Assembly (NCBI GenBank): GCA_016209735.1
Contig: JACQVN010000030.1
Span: forward strand, 1-64,000
Reading direction: 5' to 3'
Origin: Candidatus Methylomirabilota bacterium
GTDB lineage: Bacteria; Methylomirabilota; Methylomirabilia; Methylomirabilales; 2-02-FULL-66-22
Length of the DNA: 64,000 nucleotides
Below, piece by piece: positions 28,277-36,194 of this stretch. The translations under genes were made by a program, and so were the position numbers. The notes beneath the pieces are model-generated. The model saw only the letters and a program-made list of their open reading frames with translations, was not told the origin of the DNA and searched no databases. The first letter of the stretch is position 1. The number at the start of each line of letters is the position of its first letter.

Positions 28277-29245
28277 ATGCAGGTGATCCGCGCCGCGCGT
28301 CCCGAGGAGTTCGCCTGGAGTCTTGTGCGCCCCGTGGTGGCCATCGGGACCATGGATGGGGTGCACCTTGGACACCAGGCGGTCCTGGCGAGCGCCCGGG
28401 AGCTGGCGGCGGCGCTCCACGGAACGGCGGCCGTTCTCACTTTTGCCCAGCATCCGCTGGAGGTGGTCCGGCCGGCGGAGGCGCCGGCGGTCATCACGCC
28501 GCTTCCGTTGAAGCTCCTGCTCCTGGAAGGCTGCGGGATGGAGGCGGCGCTCGCCATCGAGTTCTCCGCGGCCATGGCGGCCGTGGAGGCGGAGGCGTTC
28601 GTCAGCGACATCTTGTTCAAACGCCTGGGGGTAGCCGGTCTCGCCGTGGGCCACGATTTCGGCTTTGGCCGCGGTCGCCGCGGGACGGTGACACTCTTGA
28701 CCTCCATGGCGGCGAGCGCGGGGGTGAGCCTGGTCGTGGTGCCGCCCGTCCGGCTCGGCGAGCAGGTGGTATCCAGCCGCCATGTCCGGGGCCTCCTGGC
28801 GGCGGGACAGGTCGCCGAGGCCCGTCGCTTCTTGGGCCGGCCCTTCGCCGTGTTGGGCCAGGGGCAGCCCGGGGCGGGGCGGGGCCGGGGCCTGGGCTTT
28901 CCCACCGCCAACCTGGCGCTCCTGGGCCGACCGGTCCTCAAGGACGGGGTGTACGCGGGGCGGGTCCTGGTGCGTGGCGAGTATCGGGACGCCGTGATGA
29001 ACCTGGGGGTGGCGCCCACCTTTGGGGCGGGGGCGCGCCGGCTGGAGATCCACATCGCCGGATGGGCGGCTCCCCTGTACGGAGAGCGGCTGGTCGTCTA
29101 CATCCTGGAGCGGCTGCGGGACGAAGCGCGCTTCCCCGATGCTGCAGCCCTGAAAAGCCAACTGGAACGCGATCTGGCTGCGGCAGAGGCCGTCTGGGAG
29201 GCCGCGCGCGGGCTTCCCTGGCCAGAATGGACTTTACAGGCTTAG
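28277..29245 (+). CDS. ribF: Bifunctional riboflavin kinase/FAD synthetase, 3' end rebuilt by an insertion
   Basis: A 322-residue RibF. The N-terminal adenylyltransferase half has AIGTMDGVHLGHQAVL and AVGHDFGFGRGRRGT; the C-terminal kinase half has GRGLGFPTANLAL, LKDGVYAGRVLV, VMNLGVAPTFG and the EIHI strand. It makes FMN and FAD. The last codons (EWTLQA, stop TAG 29243-29245) overlap the 18-bp att repeat. The other att copy at 43953 would instead end the protein EWTLQG-stop, so element insertion left ribF intact but for the final residue. Confidence 0.94.
   Translation: MQVIRAARPEEFAWSLVRPVVAIGTMDGVHLGHQAVLASARELAAALHGTAAVLTFAQHPLEVVRPAEAPAVITPLPLKLLLLEGCGMEAALAIEFSAAMAAVEAEAFVSDILFKRLGVAGLAVGHDFGFGRGRRGTVTLLTSMAASAGVSLVVVPPVRLGEQVVSSRHVRGLLAAGQVAEARRFLGRPFAVLGQGQPGAGRGRGLGFPTANLALLGRPVLKDGVYAGRVLVRGEYRDAVMNLGVAPTFGAGARRLEIHIAGWAAPLYGERLVVYILERLRDEARFPDAAALKSQLERDLAAAEAVWEAARGLPWPEWTLQA
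29223..29240 (+). other. attL core (18-bp direct repeat, left)
   Basis: CAGAATGGACTTTACAGG at 29223-29240, identical to 43953-43970. It covers the penultimate codons of ribF. The integrase stop (29242-29244, minus) starts two bases after it, the classic layout of an integrase gene next to its own attachment site. Confidence 0.88.
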
Positions 29246-30406
29246 CGGGAAATCACGGACTTCGCTGCGGCCACTTGCGCGGGAGTTGCGTCCACTTGCA
29301 CCGGCCGGGCGAGGATTTCGCCAATCACGTCCGCCGCCGCCCGCCCGGTCCCCGGCACAGCATGGCAATACGTGTTGATCGTCGTCGAGATGTCCTTGTG
29401 CCCCAACTGCCGACTGACGGTCAGGATGTCTACGCCCGCCCGAATCGCCAAGGTCGCGTAGGTGTGGCGGAGAATGTGCGGGTGAATGCGCCGCACCCCC
29501 GCTGCCGCCAGCGCCCGCCAGAGGGCCTCCCGCACGGGTGATTCGGTAAGGGGTCTGCCGTTGATGTCGCCGGGGAAGAGCCAGCGCGCCTCCGTCCCCC
29601 GCACGGCCGCCTCAGCTTGCACAATCTGCGCCTGCTTCACCAAGAGCGCCATCACCGCTTCCGGCACGGCCACGGCCCGCCCTTCCCCATTCTTCGGTGA
29701 GGAGATTTTCCCGCCGCGCCCCACCTCCCGGACCACAAGCACTTTCAAGCTCGTCTGATCGAGGTCGCCCGGTTGCAAAGCCAGGCCTTCGCCGATCCGC
29801 ACCCCCGTCGCCGCCAGCGCAACGAATACCGGGAAGAACCGGGGGCACACCCGCTCGGCCGCCGAAAGCGTCCGGTTGAGTTCCTCGCCGCTGAGGAAAT
29901 CCACCTTCCGAATCTCGCCGTCTCGCCGCCCAAGACGCCCCGCGATCCGAAGGGATGGGTCCTTTACCAGGTAGTCTTCCATCACCGGCCGTTGCGCGAT
30001 GCTGCGCAGGACCCCGCGATAATTGGCGAGGGTCTTTCGATCAAGCCCGCTCTCGCGTTGCCGCACCCACCAATCTTCGATTTGGCCCGCCGTCCGGGCC
30101 GTGATGTAGCTCCCCGAAGGCCGGGAGGATCTTGCTCCTGACGATGCCCTCATAGTTCCGCACGGTTCCGGCCTTCCAGGTTGGCGCGTTCGCCCTTAAC
30201 CATTGCTCTGCCACAGCCTTGACGGTCGGCACGGGGGTCTCGGACTCGAAACACTTCAGGTCCCCCAGCGTCAGCTTGGCCTGAATCGTCTGCGCCACAG
30301 CGAGGGCCGCCTTCTTGTGGCCCACGCGCTTGGCCTTCCGCTTGCTTTGGTGATTGATGAACACCCACCAGGCGCCGTCTTTCTCCCGAACCGTGACACC
30401 CGTCAC
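29242..30406 (-). pseudogene. int: Tyrosine integrase, one frameshift in the middle
   Basis: Two overlapping minus frames together make one ~387-residue phage-type integrase. The N-terminal part (GTG 30406, TVREKDGAWWVFINHQSKRK arm-binding domain, then TVRNYEGIVRSKILPAFG) loses frame at a GGGG run (CCCC at 30112-30115 on plus). Removing one G restores the continuation SYITARTAGQIEDWW. The catalytic domain is intact: Arg in ATGVRIGEG, Lys in SPKNGEGR, HILRH, LGHKD and Tyr in INTYCHA. It is either a recent inactivation, a sequencing/assembly error or, less likely, recoding. It overlaps the upstream RHH gene by GTGA. Confidence 0.88.
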
Positions 30407-30609
30407 GCACCTCCTTTTCGGGGCCTTGCGCGGGCCGGCTTCGCCAGGTACTCCTCCAGCGCATTCAGCATGACCGTGCGGAGGTCGCCTTCCTCGATTG
30501 CCCGCACCTTGGCCGCCTTCCACAATTCCTCCGGCATCAGGAGCGTCGTGCGAATCATGGTGGCGGATTCACCTCCCTTCGTCCCGACCATTCGGCGTCG
30601 CGGAGACAT
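30403..30609 (-). CDS. Ribbon-helix-helix DNA-binding protein coupled to the integrase
   Basis: A 68-residue protein with a CopG/Arc-like core: MIRTTLLMPEELWKAAKVRA, then the second helix LRTVMLNALEEYLAK and a basic tail. The ATG at 30609 is preceded by AAGGAGGAACGCG, whereas an upstream ATG at 30645 lies at the predicted transcription start. Its stop TGA overlaps the integrase GTG (GTGA, 30403-30406) and its last codons provide the integrase ribosome-binding site AAAGGAGG. It probably acts as repressor or recombination directionality factor (inference), with paired repeats in its promoter as a candidate operator. Confidence 0.75.
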   Translation of the reverse strand: MSPRRRMVGTKGGESATMIRTTLLMPEELWKAAKVRAIEEGDLRTVMLNALEEYLAKPARARPRKGGA

Positions 30610-30648
30610 CGCGTTCCTCCTTGTGGGGGAGTTGATGTGTTGCACCGA

Positions 30649-30678
30649 TACACTAAAACTCTGCTACACTAATGTCAA
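30649..30678 (-). promoter_or_regulatory. Minus-strand promoter of the RHH-int operon with a two-repeat operator
   Basis: On the minus strand a consensus -35 TTGACA (30678-30673) is followed after 17 bp by TAGTGT (30655-30650). Two direct repeats TACACTAA (plus coordinates 30649-30656 and 30665-30672), 16 bp apart, cover the -10 and the end of the -35. Such spaced direct repeats suit a pair of RHH dimers, so autoregulation is plausible. Confidence 0.65.
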
Positions 30679-30796
30679 GTGGGAATCGACGGACGAACAC
30701 TGAAATCGTGTGAGTGTTTCCGTGGTACGGGCTCCCCACGCCCGCTTGCTCGCCATCCGCCCCTGGGCCTCACGGTACACCGCTCGCAGAGTTCTC

Positions 30797-30825
30797 TTGC
30801 GGGTGAGGCCGGTGGCTTGTAGGAT
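30797..30825 (+). promoter_or_regulatory. Plus-strand promoter before the DUF2283 gene
   Basis: TTGCGG at 30797-30802, a 17-bp spacer and TAGGAT at 30820-30825, 35 bp upstream of the start at 30860. It diverges from the RHH-int promoter about 120 bp away. Confidence 0.5.
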
Positions 30826-30859
30826 AACACTTACCGAAAGGGCGGACCGGGAAGGTGCT

Positions 30860-31108
30860 ATGGGTGCACAAACCGTGAGGGGCATGCGGGTGAAATACGA
30901 TGTCGGGAATGACGTACTGTACTGCTTCTTCGGGGAGCCCGAGGAAGCCGTGTCCTTCGAAGTGGCGGACGGCGTCCTGCTGCGCGTGGACCCGAACGAC
31001 GAGACCCGCGTGGTGGGCTTCACCGTCCTGGACCTCCGGCGCCGTTCCCTGGAGCAGCAAGGCTTCGATATCCCCTTCGAGACGGAGAATCTGAAAAGCG
31101 TGGCCTGA
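30860..31108 (+). CDS. DUF2283 family protein
   Basis: An 82-residue protein with the DUF2283 pattern: MRVKYDVGNDVLYCFFGEPE, a VADGVLLRVDPN strand pair and ETRVVGFTVLDLRRR. DUF2283 proteins are small beta-rich proteins of unknown function, often found beside toxin-antitoxin genes or mobile DNA. The ATG at 30860 follows GAAGG; the longer upstream frame to 30710 includes the promoter and is rejected. A 91-codon gene follows on the same strand. Confidence 0.7.
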   Translation: MGAQTVRGMRVKYDVGNDVLYCFFGEPEEAVSFEVADGVLLRVDPNDETRVVGFTVLDLRRRSLEQQGFDIPFETENLKSVA

Positions 31109-31141
31109 GGCCGTCCGTTGACGGGAGAGAGGGGACCGACG

Positions 31142-31417
31142 ATGTTGACGCAGGCCATCGCCCAGAAACTCGACATGCCGCCCGAAGCCTTGGAGAAGGC
31201 CTCCTTGCGGGCGTTCCTGGAGGCTCGCCGTCGCGAGACCGAGGCGCAGCTCTTCCTCCTGGCCAAGAAACACGGCGTCCAGACCGTCCAGGAGTTCGAT
31301 GCCGCCGTCCAGGCGGGACGCATCCGCGAGGAAGATGGCTTCGAGGACTTCTTGGTTTTTGACCGGCTGGAAGCGGACCGGGAGAAGATTCTCGAAGCAC
31401 TCCAGAGCCTCCCGTGA
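31142..31417 (+). CDS. Small hypothetical protein paired with the DUF2283 gene
   Basis: A 91-residue, mostly helical, charged protein (MLTQAIAQKLDMPPEALEKA, SLRAFLEARRRETEAQLFLL, EDFLVFDRLEADREKIL). I do not recognise a family. The ATG at 31142 follows GGGAGAGAGGGG. It lies 33 bp after the DUF2283 gene, so the two likely form a small operon; an antitoxin/toxin or accessory pair is possible but unsupported. It converges with a minus-strand gene ending 8 bp away. Confidence 0.6.
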   Translation: MLTQAIAQKLDMPPEALEKASLRAFLEARRRETEAQLFLLAKKHGVQTVQEFDAAVQAGRIREEDGFEDFLVFDRLEADREKILEALQSLP

Positions 31418-31424
31418 CGCGCCT

Positions 31425-31763
31425 TCATGGCGTTCGTTGCTTCCCGCCTGACGACGTGATCCGCATGTCCGCCAGAACGTCATTGACGATCTTGTCCACG
31501 TCAGGGACATGGCGGAAGGCTGCCATCCACTTGTCAAAGTCGGAGCGGCGCACCAGGATCTTGCCCGAGACGGCCCGGCGCCTGCCGTCTTTGCCCTGAA
31601 TGACGTGGGGCTCCTTCATGCGATAGCAGGGGAGCGGGTGCTCCGGGTCGGCCAGGTAGGCGCGGAGGGATCGCACGGACATGCCGGAGTAACCGCTCAG
31701 GGCCTCCAGGCCCATCCACGGGTCCAACTCCATGCCGATGCTCACGGCCTCAACGACCTTCAC
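31425..31763 (-). CDS. Helix-turn-helix DNA-binding protein
   Basis: A 112-residue protein with a likely MerR/excisionase-type winged helix: LEALSGYSGMSVRSLRAYLA, then ILVRRSDFDKWMAAF, the usual wing plus following helix of AlpA/HTH_17-like proteins. The GTG start at 31763 follows AGAAGGCGGAG. It may help recombination or regulate the element; neither is shown. It lies 30 bp downstream of the DUF6788-like gene on the same strand. Confidence 0.6.
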   Translation of the reverse strand: MKVVEAVSIGMELDPWMGLEALSGYSGMSVRSLRAYLADPEHPLPCYRMKEPHVIQGKDGRRRAVSGKILVRRSDFDKWMAAFRHVPDVDKIVNDVLADMRITSSGGKQRTP

Positions 31764-31792
31764 GCCGCGCTCCGCCTTCTAGCCACCCTGTC

Positions 31793-32251
31793 TCACCCGC
31801 TCGATCGCCGCATCACGCGCAGGATTCCGCCCCAGAACAGTTCCTCGGCCCGCCGGCGTCTCAGCCACCGCCGGACGCGGCGAACCTCGCACTTGGGGAT
31901 GTACTCCCGGCGGAGGCGCCACTCGTCTAATTCCGGATCCCAGGCCTTATATCTGAGAAACGAGTAGGGCCCATGCTTCATGCCACGGCTACAGCAACAC
32001 GCGGGCTTTCCGCAGTTGGTCCGCTCGGTCACGAGGTAGGGGTTTTCGATGTCCCCGCTGGGGATGCTCAAGTATCGGAACCGCTTGAGCGGGCGCGGCG
32101 ATTTCTGAGGGCAGACGGGGTCCTGCTTCTTCGGCCCCTCGCGCGCCGCTGAGTGACCGCCTGATACGTCTCGTGGATCAACTTGTCTCAGTCTAATCGC
32201 CGCTCTCCTCGAAGCCGACCACGCCCGCTTCAAGCGCGTCCGTCGCCGCAC
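31793..32251 (-). CDS. DUF6788-like cysteine-containing basic protein
   Basis: About 152 residues. A central GNCGKPxC-type motif appears as NCGKPACCCSRGMKHGPYSF followed by LRYKAWDP, matching small DUF6788-type proteins usually found beside transposases or phage genes. Function unknown; the Cys/His motif suggests metal or nucleic-acid binding. The assigned start overlaps the upstream gene by 59 bp and no better start codon is visible before the conserved part, so the N-terminus is uncertain. Confidence 0.55.
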   Translation of the reverse strand: MRRRTRLKRAWSASRRAAIRLRQVDPRDVSGGHSAAREGPKKQDPVCPQKSPRPLKRFRYLSIPSGDIENPYLVTERTNCGKPACCCSRGMKHGPYSFLRYKAWDPELDEWRLRREYIPKCEVRRVRRWLRRRRAEELFWGGILRVMRRSSG

Positions 32252-32387
32252 GGTAGGCCGTCGCGCGACTCACCTCCGCGTCATGCCGGATCGCCGCAAC
32301 CAAGTCGGGAAGGGAGACACTCGCCTGGGTCTGGAAGAGCTTGTGCAGGATCGCTTGCACCTGCTCGGGAGAAGGCCGTCGTCTCAT
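32193..32387 (-). CDS. Small helix-turn-helix protein
   Basis: A 64-residue frame: MRRRPSPEQVQAILHKLFQT, LPDLVAAIRHDAEVSRATAY and RAATDALEAGVVGFEES. The HDAEVSRATAYRAATDALE stretch looks like a winged-helix recognition segment. On the minus strand the start follows GAGGAGTTGAGACA, a fair ribosome-binding site. It is the first of three minus-strand genes (with 31793-32251 and 31425-31763). No family is recognised. Confidence 0.5.
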   Translation of the reverse strand: MRRRPSPEQVQAILHKLFQTQASVSLPDLVAAIRHDAEVSRATAYRAATDALEAGVVGFEESGD

Positions 32388-32554
32388 TGTCTCAACTCCT
32401 CACGTCTCACCGCGTTCGGTCTGCCTATCGGCGTCTAGGTTCGGGCAGCCTCTCCCCAAGCCCCAGCCGGGTCCTGCAGCTATGGCACAGGTCCAGGCCG
32501 CGAGTGATCAACGGGGGCGTGGCAGGTACTGAAAGACGTTCGGGCCTGCGTTTC

Positions 32555-32884
32555 TCACGGCCTCCCCTCCAGCGCCAGTTCTGCAGCCAAGGTGCACAGC
32601 TCGCAACGCAGCTCATCCTCACCTATCGGGGCACCGCACGAGGAGCAACCCTCCGCTGTCCACTTCGGGTCTCGCAGCCGGACGAATGGATCTGGGCCGG
32701 CCGTCGAAAGTTGCCGGGAGAAAACCGATACTCGGCGTAGGACCGCCTCGATTGTCCGCCGGTCCTGGCGGAGCGATTGAGCGAAGTCTGAGGGAACCAA
32801 GCGGGGGCTCAGGGCACCGTTCTCCCACGTGAGCAACCCGTGAGCTGCTAGGTGTTCAACGGTCGCTAGGCCACGGGCGCGCAT
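32555..32884 (-). CDS. Hypothetical protein with a C-terminal zinc-finger-like motif
   Basis: A 109-residue protein starting MRARGLATVEHLAAHGLLTW. The C-terminus has CSSCG and CELC 13 residues apart, a plausible zinc ribbon. The ATG at 32884 has GGAGGGAGC directly upstream and lies 18 bp inside the 3' end of the Prim-Pol gene, indicating coupling. Its role may be accessory to replication; that is inferred from position only. Confidence 0.55.
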   Translation of the reverse strand: MRARGLATVEHLAAHGLLTWENGALSPRLVPSDFAQSLRQDRRTIEAVLRRVSVFSRQLSTAGPDPFVRLRDPKWTAEGCSSCGAPIGEDELRCELCTLAAELALEGRP

Positions 32885-34569
32885 GCTCGCTCCCTCCACA
32901 TCTGGTGTCGCTTGCAGAACTGAGAGCCCACCAGCGGGCGTCCGACACAGACCAGGCCGGCCCGGGTCGTGGCCTCGCAGCGCCGGTTGGGATCGGTCTT
33001 GACCAAGGGGGCCGCATCTTGCACCACCGCTTCCCGCAATGAGTCCGGCGGAGTCCAGTTCAGCCAGTCCTGCACGCCACCTTCCCAGACCGGCTTTCGG
33101 CTTCCATCGGCTTGAACCTGATAGACCCTCTTCCGAACTTCCGAGCTCATCTCGGAGTCCAGCCGCATGCTGGCGCGCACCTTCCCCATCCCCGCCGCTT
33201 CAACGCCTTGCGACAGCAGGGAACGGCCCGGAGAGAGCCCCAGACCGGGATCCTCTCTCCATTCATGATCAGAGAGCACATGTTCCGCACTTCCTGCGGA
33301 GTGGTTGCGGTTGACATGTTCCGCACTTCCTGCCGGTGGAGTCGCTTTGGCTCCGATAGTCATTGGGTATGCGCGGGGGACTCGAACGTAGGCCGATTGC
33401 GCTTCAGCGTCATTCAAGCTCGTTGCATCGGCCTCTCCTACGTCGACATCTTCCGCACTTCCTGCGGAGGTTGTCAGAGGCGGCGTCATCTGCAACCAGA
33501 GATTCCTCCGGCCACCTGGCGCCGGTCCTTTGCGGATAACGCCCGCCTCAGCCAGTTCGTCGGTCGCCTTCCCAATCCGGTCCTCGCTCACCCTGGCTTC
33601 AGCCGCCATACGGCGCATTGAAATACGCACAATGAACGATGGACGCTCCGCACGTACCACCAGGACGGGTAGCACCGCCTTGGCCCGCTCCGAGAGTTGC
33701 GCCATCGCCCCGGAGGTCACCACCCACGCGGGAAACTGGCCGAAGCCCGTGTGGGGTCGCGGCCGTGTACCGCCGGAGGCAAAGGCCTTCTCAACGGTGC
33801 GGCGCAAGTAGTCCGTCGTCCGGCCGCCGGCCACCGGCCACGGGGCATGCAAGAGGATCGCCGTCACCTCCTCCGGCGCGAAGTGATACCGTCTGGCACA
33901 ATGGGCCAGCGTCATATCCCTGCCGCTCCCGCTCCGGTCAGGGTGGTCCGCTATCTCGCCTTTCCATACCGCACGGACTGAGGGATATTGAGCCACCAAC
34001 TGAAGCCACCGTTGCGGGGGTCCCTCGTTCGCCGGCATCGAATGTGCCGACGGCTTAGGGAACAGGTCCATTACTCGTTGGGGTAATTCCGCAAGCGGTG
34101 TGTCCGGATCTTCAAAACAATAGATCAGCCCGGAGGGATGCACGGCCGGCGGCGCTAGGACGGACTCTCCGTCCGCCCGAAGCTCAATTGCATCACCACC
34201 GGGTAGACGCAGGGAGCGTGAAACAAGTGGCCCAGCATGGTGAAAATATCGATGGCGTCCTCGCATCGTCCGTACGGTAAGGGTCGTCGGCAAGTTCAGA
34301 CCTTCAACCAGCGCCTCGGTTTCTCGCCCGTCTGTGTCGAGAACCGCAAGGCCAGACACCTTTCCGCAACCGACGGCCACGTTCGGGTTTCCGCCCTCAG
34401 CCGCGAAGTCAGCTCGCAACTCGTTCGGCGTGGCCCGGCGGCGTTGCCACTTCTTCCAGGGTCGCACACGTGTCTTGCTCCCTTCAGGCACCGCCATGGC
34501 CGCCCAGCCGCGTGCCAGGTACTCAAGGCCCGCCCGCAACGTCGGGGCGTCGGTCGGTCTCATGCTCAT
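32866..34569 (-). CDS. Bifunctional DNA primase/polymerase (Prim-Pol) replication protein
   Basis: A 567-residue protein. The N-terminal Prim-Pol domain (archaeo-eukaryotic primase superfamily) has LARGWAAMAVPEGSKTRVRP, the acidic motif LAVLDTDG, RGRHRYFHH, and ELRADGESVLAPPAVHPSG. A middle segment (about residues 225-280) suits a primase C-terminal helical domain, followed by a winged helix (AAEARVSEDRIGKATDELAE). The C-terminus has a CX..C...C..H finger (RRCEATTRAGLVCVG, SQFCKRH). It likely initiates replication of the excised element. No separate helicase is seen. The gene carries three near-identical ACATGTTCCGCACTTCCTGC repeats. Confidence 0.82.
   Translation of the reverse strand: MSMRPTDAPTLRAGLEYLARGWAAMAVPEGSKTRVRPWKKWQRRRATPNELRADFAAEGGNPNVAVGCGKVSGLAVLDTDGRETEALVEGLNLPTTLTVRTMRGRHRYFHHAGPLVSRSLRLPGGDAIELRADGESVLAPPAVHPSGLIYCFEDPDTPLAELPQRVMDLFPKPSAHSMPANEGPPQRWLQLVAQYPSVRAVWKGEIADHPDRSGSGRDMTLAHCARRYHFAPEEVTAILLHAPWPVAGGRTTDYLRRTVEKAFASGGTRPRPHTGFGQFPAWVVTSGAMAQLSERAKAVLPVLVVRAERPSFIVRISMRRMAAEARVSEDRIGKATDELAEAGVIRKGPAPGGRRNLWLQMTPPLTTSAGSAEDVDVGEADATSLNDAEAQSAYVRVPRAYPMTIGAKATPPAGSAEHVNRNHSAGSAEHVLSDHEWREDPGLGLSPGRSLLSQGVEAAGMGKVRASMRLDSEMSSEVRKRVYQVQADGSRKPVWEGGVQDWLNWTPPDSLREAVVQDAAPLVKTDPNRRCEATTRAGLVCVGRPLVGSQFCKRHQMWRERACAPVA
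33278..33466. repeat. Three iteron-like repeats inside the Prim-Pol gene
   Basis: ACATGTTCCGCACTTCCTGC occurs at 33278 and 33314 and, with one change (ACATC), at 33446. On the coding strand they encode repeated AGSAE(H/D)V. Near-identity at DNA level over 20 bp, including third positions, suggests selection on DNA; replication origins embedded in initiator genes are known in lambda-like phages. Whether this is the element's origin is unproven. Confidence 0.55.
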
Positions 34570-34636
34570 TGCTCGGTCCCGCTGCCGGAACCCGCAGCCG
34601 TGCCGATGGGGTGCGCGGGCCGGGTCGCCGTCGCGG

Positions 34637-34837
34637 TCATCGCTGACCCAATCCCGCCGCGCGTTTGGGATCGAAGCCCACACGGGCCATGGCCTCCACG
34701 TCCGAATCGCGGAGGCGAACCGCTCGCCCAATGCGCACGCAGTTCAAGTGCCGGAGAGAAAGCCACTTCCGCAACGTGGCAGGGGCAAGCGCAAGCCGAT
34801 CTGCAGCTTCTGGGATCGTTAGGAGCCTTTCGGTCAC
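34637..34837 (-). CDS. AlpA/excisionase-family helix-turn-helix protein
   Basis: A 66-residue HTH_17-type protein: LLTIPEAADRLALAPATLRK, WLSLRHLNCVRIGRAVRLRD and SDVEAMA. This is the compact MerR-like fold of excisionases and AlpA-type regulators that control integrase-mediated excision. The GTG start at 34837 follows GAGGAGGGCAGAA. It lies 67 bp upstream of the Prim-Pol gene on the same strand, a common satellite arrangement. Confidence 0.72.
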   Translation of the reverse strand: MTERLLTIPEAADRLALAPATLRKWLSLRHLNCVRIGRAVRLRDSDVEAMARVGFDPKRAAGLGQR

Positions 34838-34934
34838 TTTCTGCCCTCCTCTGAAGTGCGCCGGTTGAGGGCAGACTACCACCCGGAGATTGCGGCTGTC
34901 ATAGAGGGAATAAAACGTTACCGGCGAGGGGTAA

Positions 34935-36194
34935 CTACTTCAAAGATCGAGGATAGCGGGGGAAATTCAGAATGCTGATCGTTCCAGCCTTCCGTTGGGC
35001 CGAGAACCACTCAGCCAGAGATTGGCCAGGCGCGACAAGCGAGGGCTCACGAATCTGAATCACCACGGGCTTTCCTGTGGATTCCAGAGGGCGAAAGCCT
35101 GCCATCTCCTCCCATTGCTTTCGGAACCGTCGCCATGGGATACGTCGATCGGCAACTTCTGAGACAAGGGAACCTCTCAAAGCATCCCCCACCACCCATC
35201 GGATTCTTCCCCTGACGCGCGGAAGCTCAGGTGAAAGGGTCGAGCGCACTCGACGCACTTCCCGACGGAGGGCCTCTGCGTGACTGTCCTTCTCCCCATT
35301 CTCTCGCCTGCTTTCCTCCTCCTCGGCCACTGCTCCCCTTGCGACAAATTCGCGGGAGAGTTCCGCGATGAGCTTCCACATCCGAAAGCACCCATTCGTG
35401 ACGCGGGTGCAATGATCTACCGCGATCACTTGGAAGACGCGCAGTGCCCAGAGGAAAGGATCTCTGGAGACGGGTCGGCGGCCTTGGCGCCGTCGGTCAG
35501 ATGGCGGCGGCTTGAAAACGATGCACAGGCTTCCAGGTTCGCCGGGGATTTCTTTCGGCGACTTACCTCGTCGCTCCCGGTAGCTGCGAACCCGTAGCTT
35601 GGTGGCTCGACGCAACTCCCCCCGCGCGGCCAGCAGCGCGTTGGGCGACGTGGTTTCCTTCAGGAGCCACCAGAGGGCTCCAATGACGAAGTGGGCGTTA
35701 TGGCCCAAGCGCCGCACTAATTCCCGGACATGTCTCGACTCGCGAAGGCGGCGGTAGAACTCCGCCTCACGCACAGCGTGAAGGTAGGACAGGAAATAGA
35801 AGTACGAGTCCATGGGATCCCGCGGGGCTTGCATAGCCCGTGAGATGATCTCCCGGCTCCGCGCTGCCCACGGGGTGAGAATCTGTCCGAGACGTGCGGG
35901 GGAGGGCGGGAAGACCCACTCGTCTGGCATACCGGGGAGGATGAAATTCTGTGCCACCAGGACTTCTTCATACTCGCGCTGCCCCAGATGCTTTAGGAAC
36001 TGCAGGTGGCAAGGTAACGCTCGCTTCTTGCGTCGGCGAAACAAGCGCGCGAGGGCGTCCCATCGAGCGCGTGTACTCCCCTCCGGGGAGTTTTGCTCTG
36101 CTACATCTGTGCGCCGAACCTTGGCTATTTTGCAGACCGGCGCATCGTTCGGCTGCTGGTCCTTCGGATGGGATCCAGGAGGTTTGCTTGGCAT
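34935..36194 (-). CDS. Unrecognised basic protein, island cargo
   Basis: A 419-residue, strongly Arg-rich protein with no family I recognise. The N-terminal 60 residues look disordered; a helical core follows (SYFYFLSYLHAVREAEFYRR, FVIGALWWLLKETTS), then a charged stretch (EEEESRRENGEK) and a mixed C-terminal domain (GKPVVIQIREPSLVAP). The ATG at 36194 follows GGGAGGGGCG. It overlaps the 3' end of the upstream membrane-protein frame by 227 bp in another frame, so one of the two ends is misplaced or one gene is frameshifted. Base composition is less GC-rich than the host genes. Confidence 0.5.
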   Translation of the reverse strand: MPSKPPGSHPKDQQPNDAPVCKIAKVRRTDVAEQNSPEGSTRARWDALARLFRRRKKRALPCHLQFLKHLGQREYEEVLVAQNFILPGMPDEWVFPPSPARLGQILTPWAARSREIISRAMQAPRDPMDSYFYFLSYLHAVREAEFYRRLRESRHVRELVRRLGHNAHFVIGALWWLLKETTSPNALLAARGELRRATKLRVRSYRERRGKSPKEIPGEPGSLCIVFKPPPSDRRRQGRRPVSRDPFLWALRVFQVIAVDHCTRVTNGCFRMWKLIAELSREFVARGAVAEEEESRRENGEKDSHAEALRREVRRVRSTLSPELPRVRGRIRWVVGDALRGSLVSEVADRRIPWRRFRKQWEEMAGFRPLESTGKPVVIQIREPSLVAPGQSLAEWFSAQRKAGTISILNFPRYPRSLK

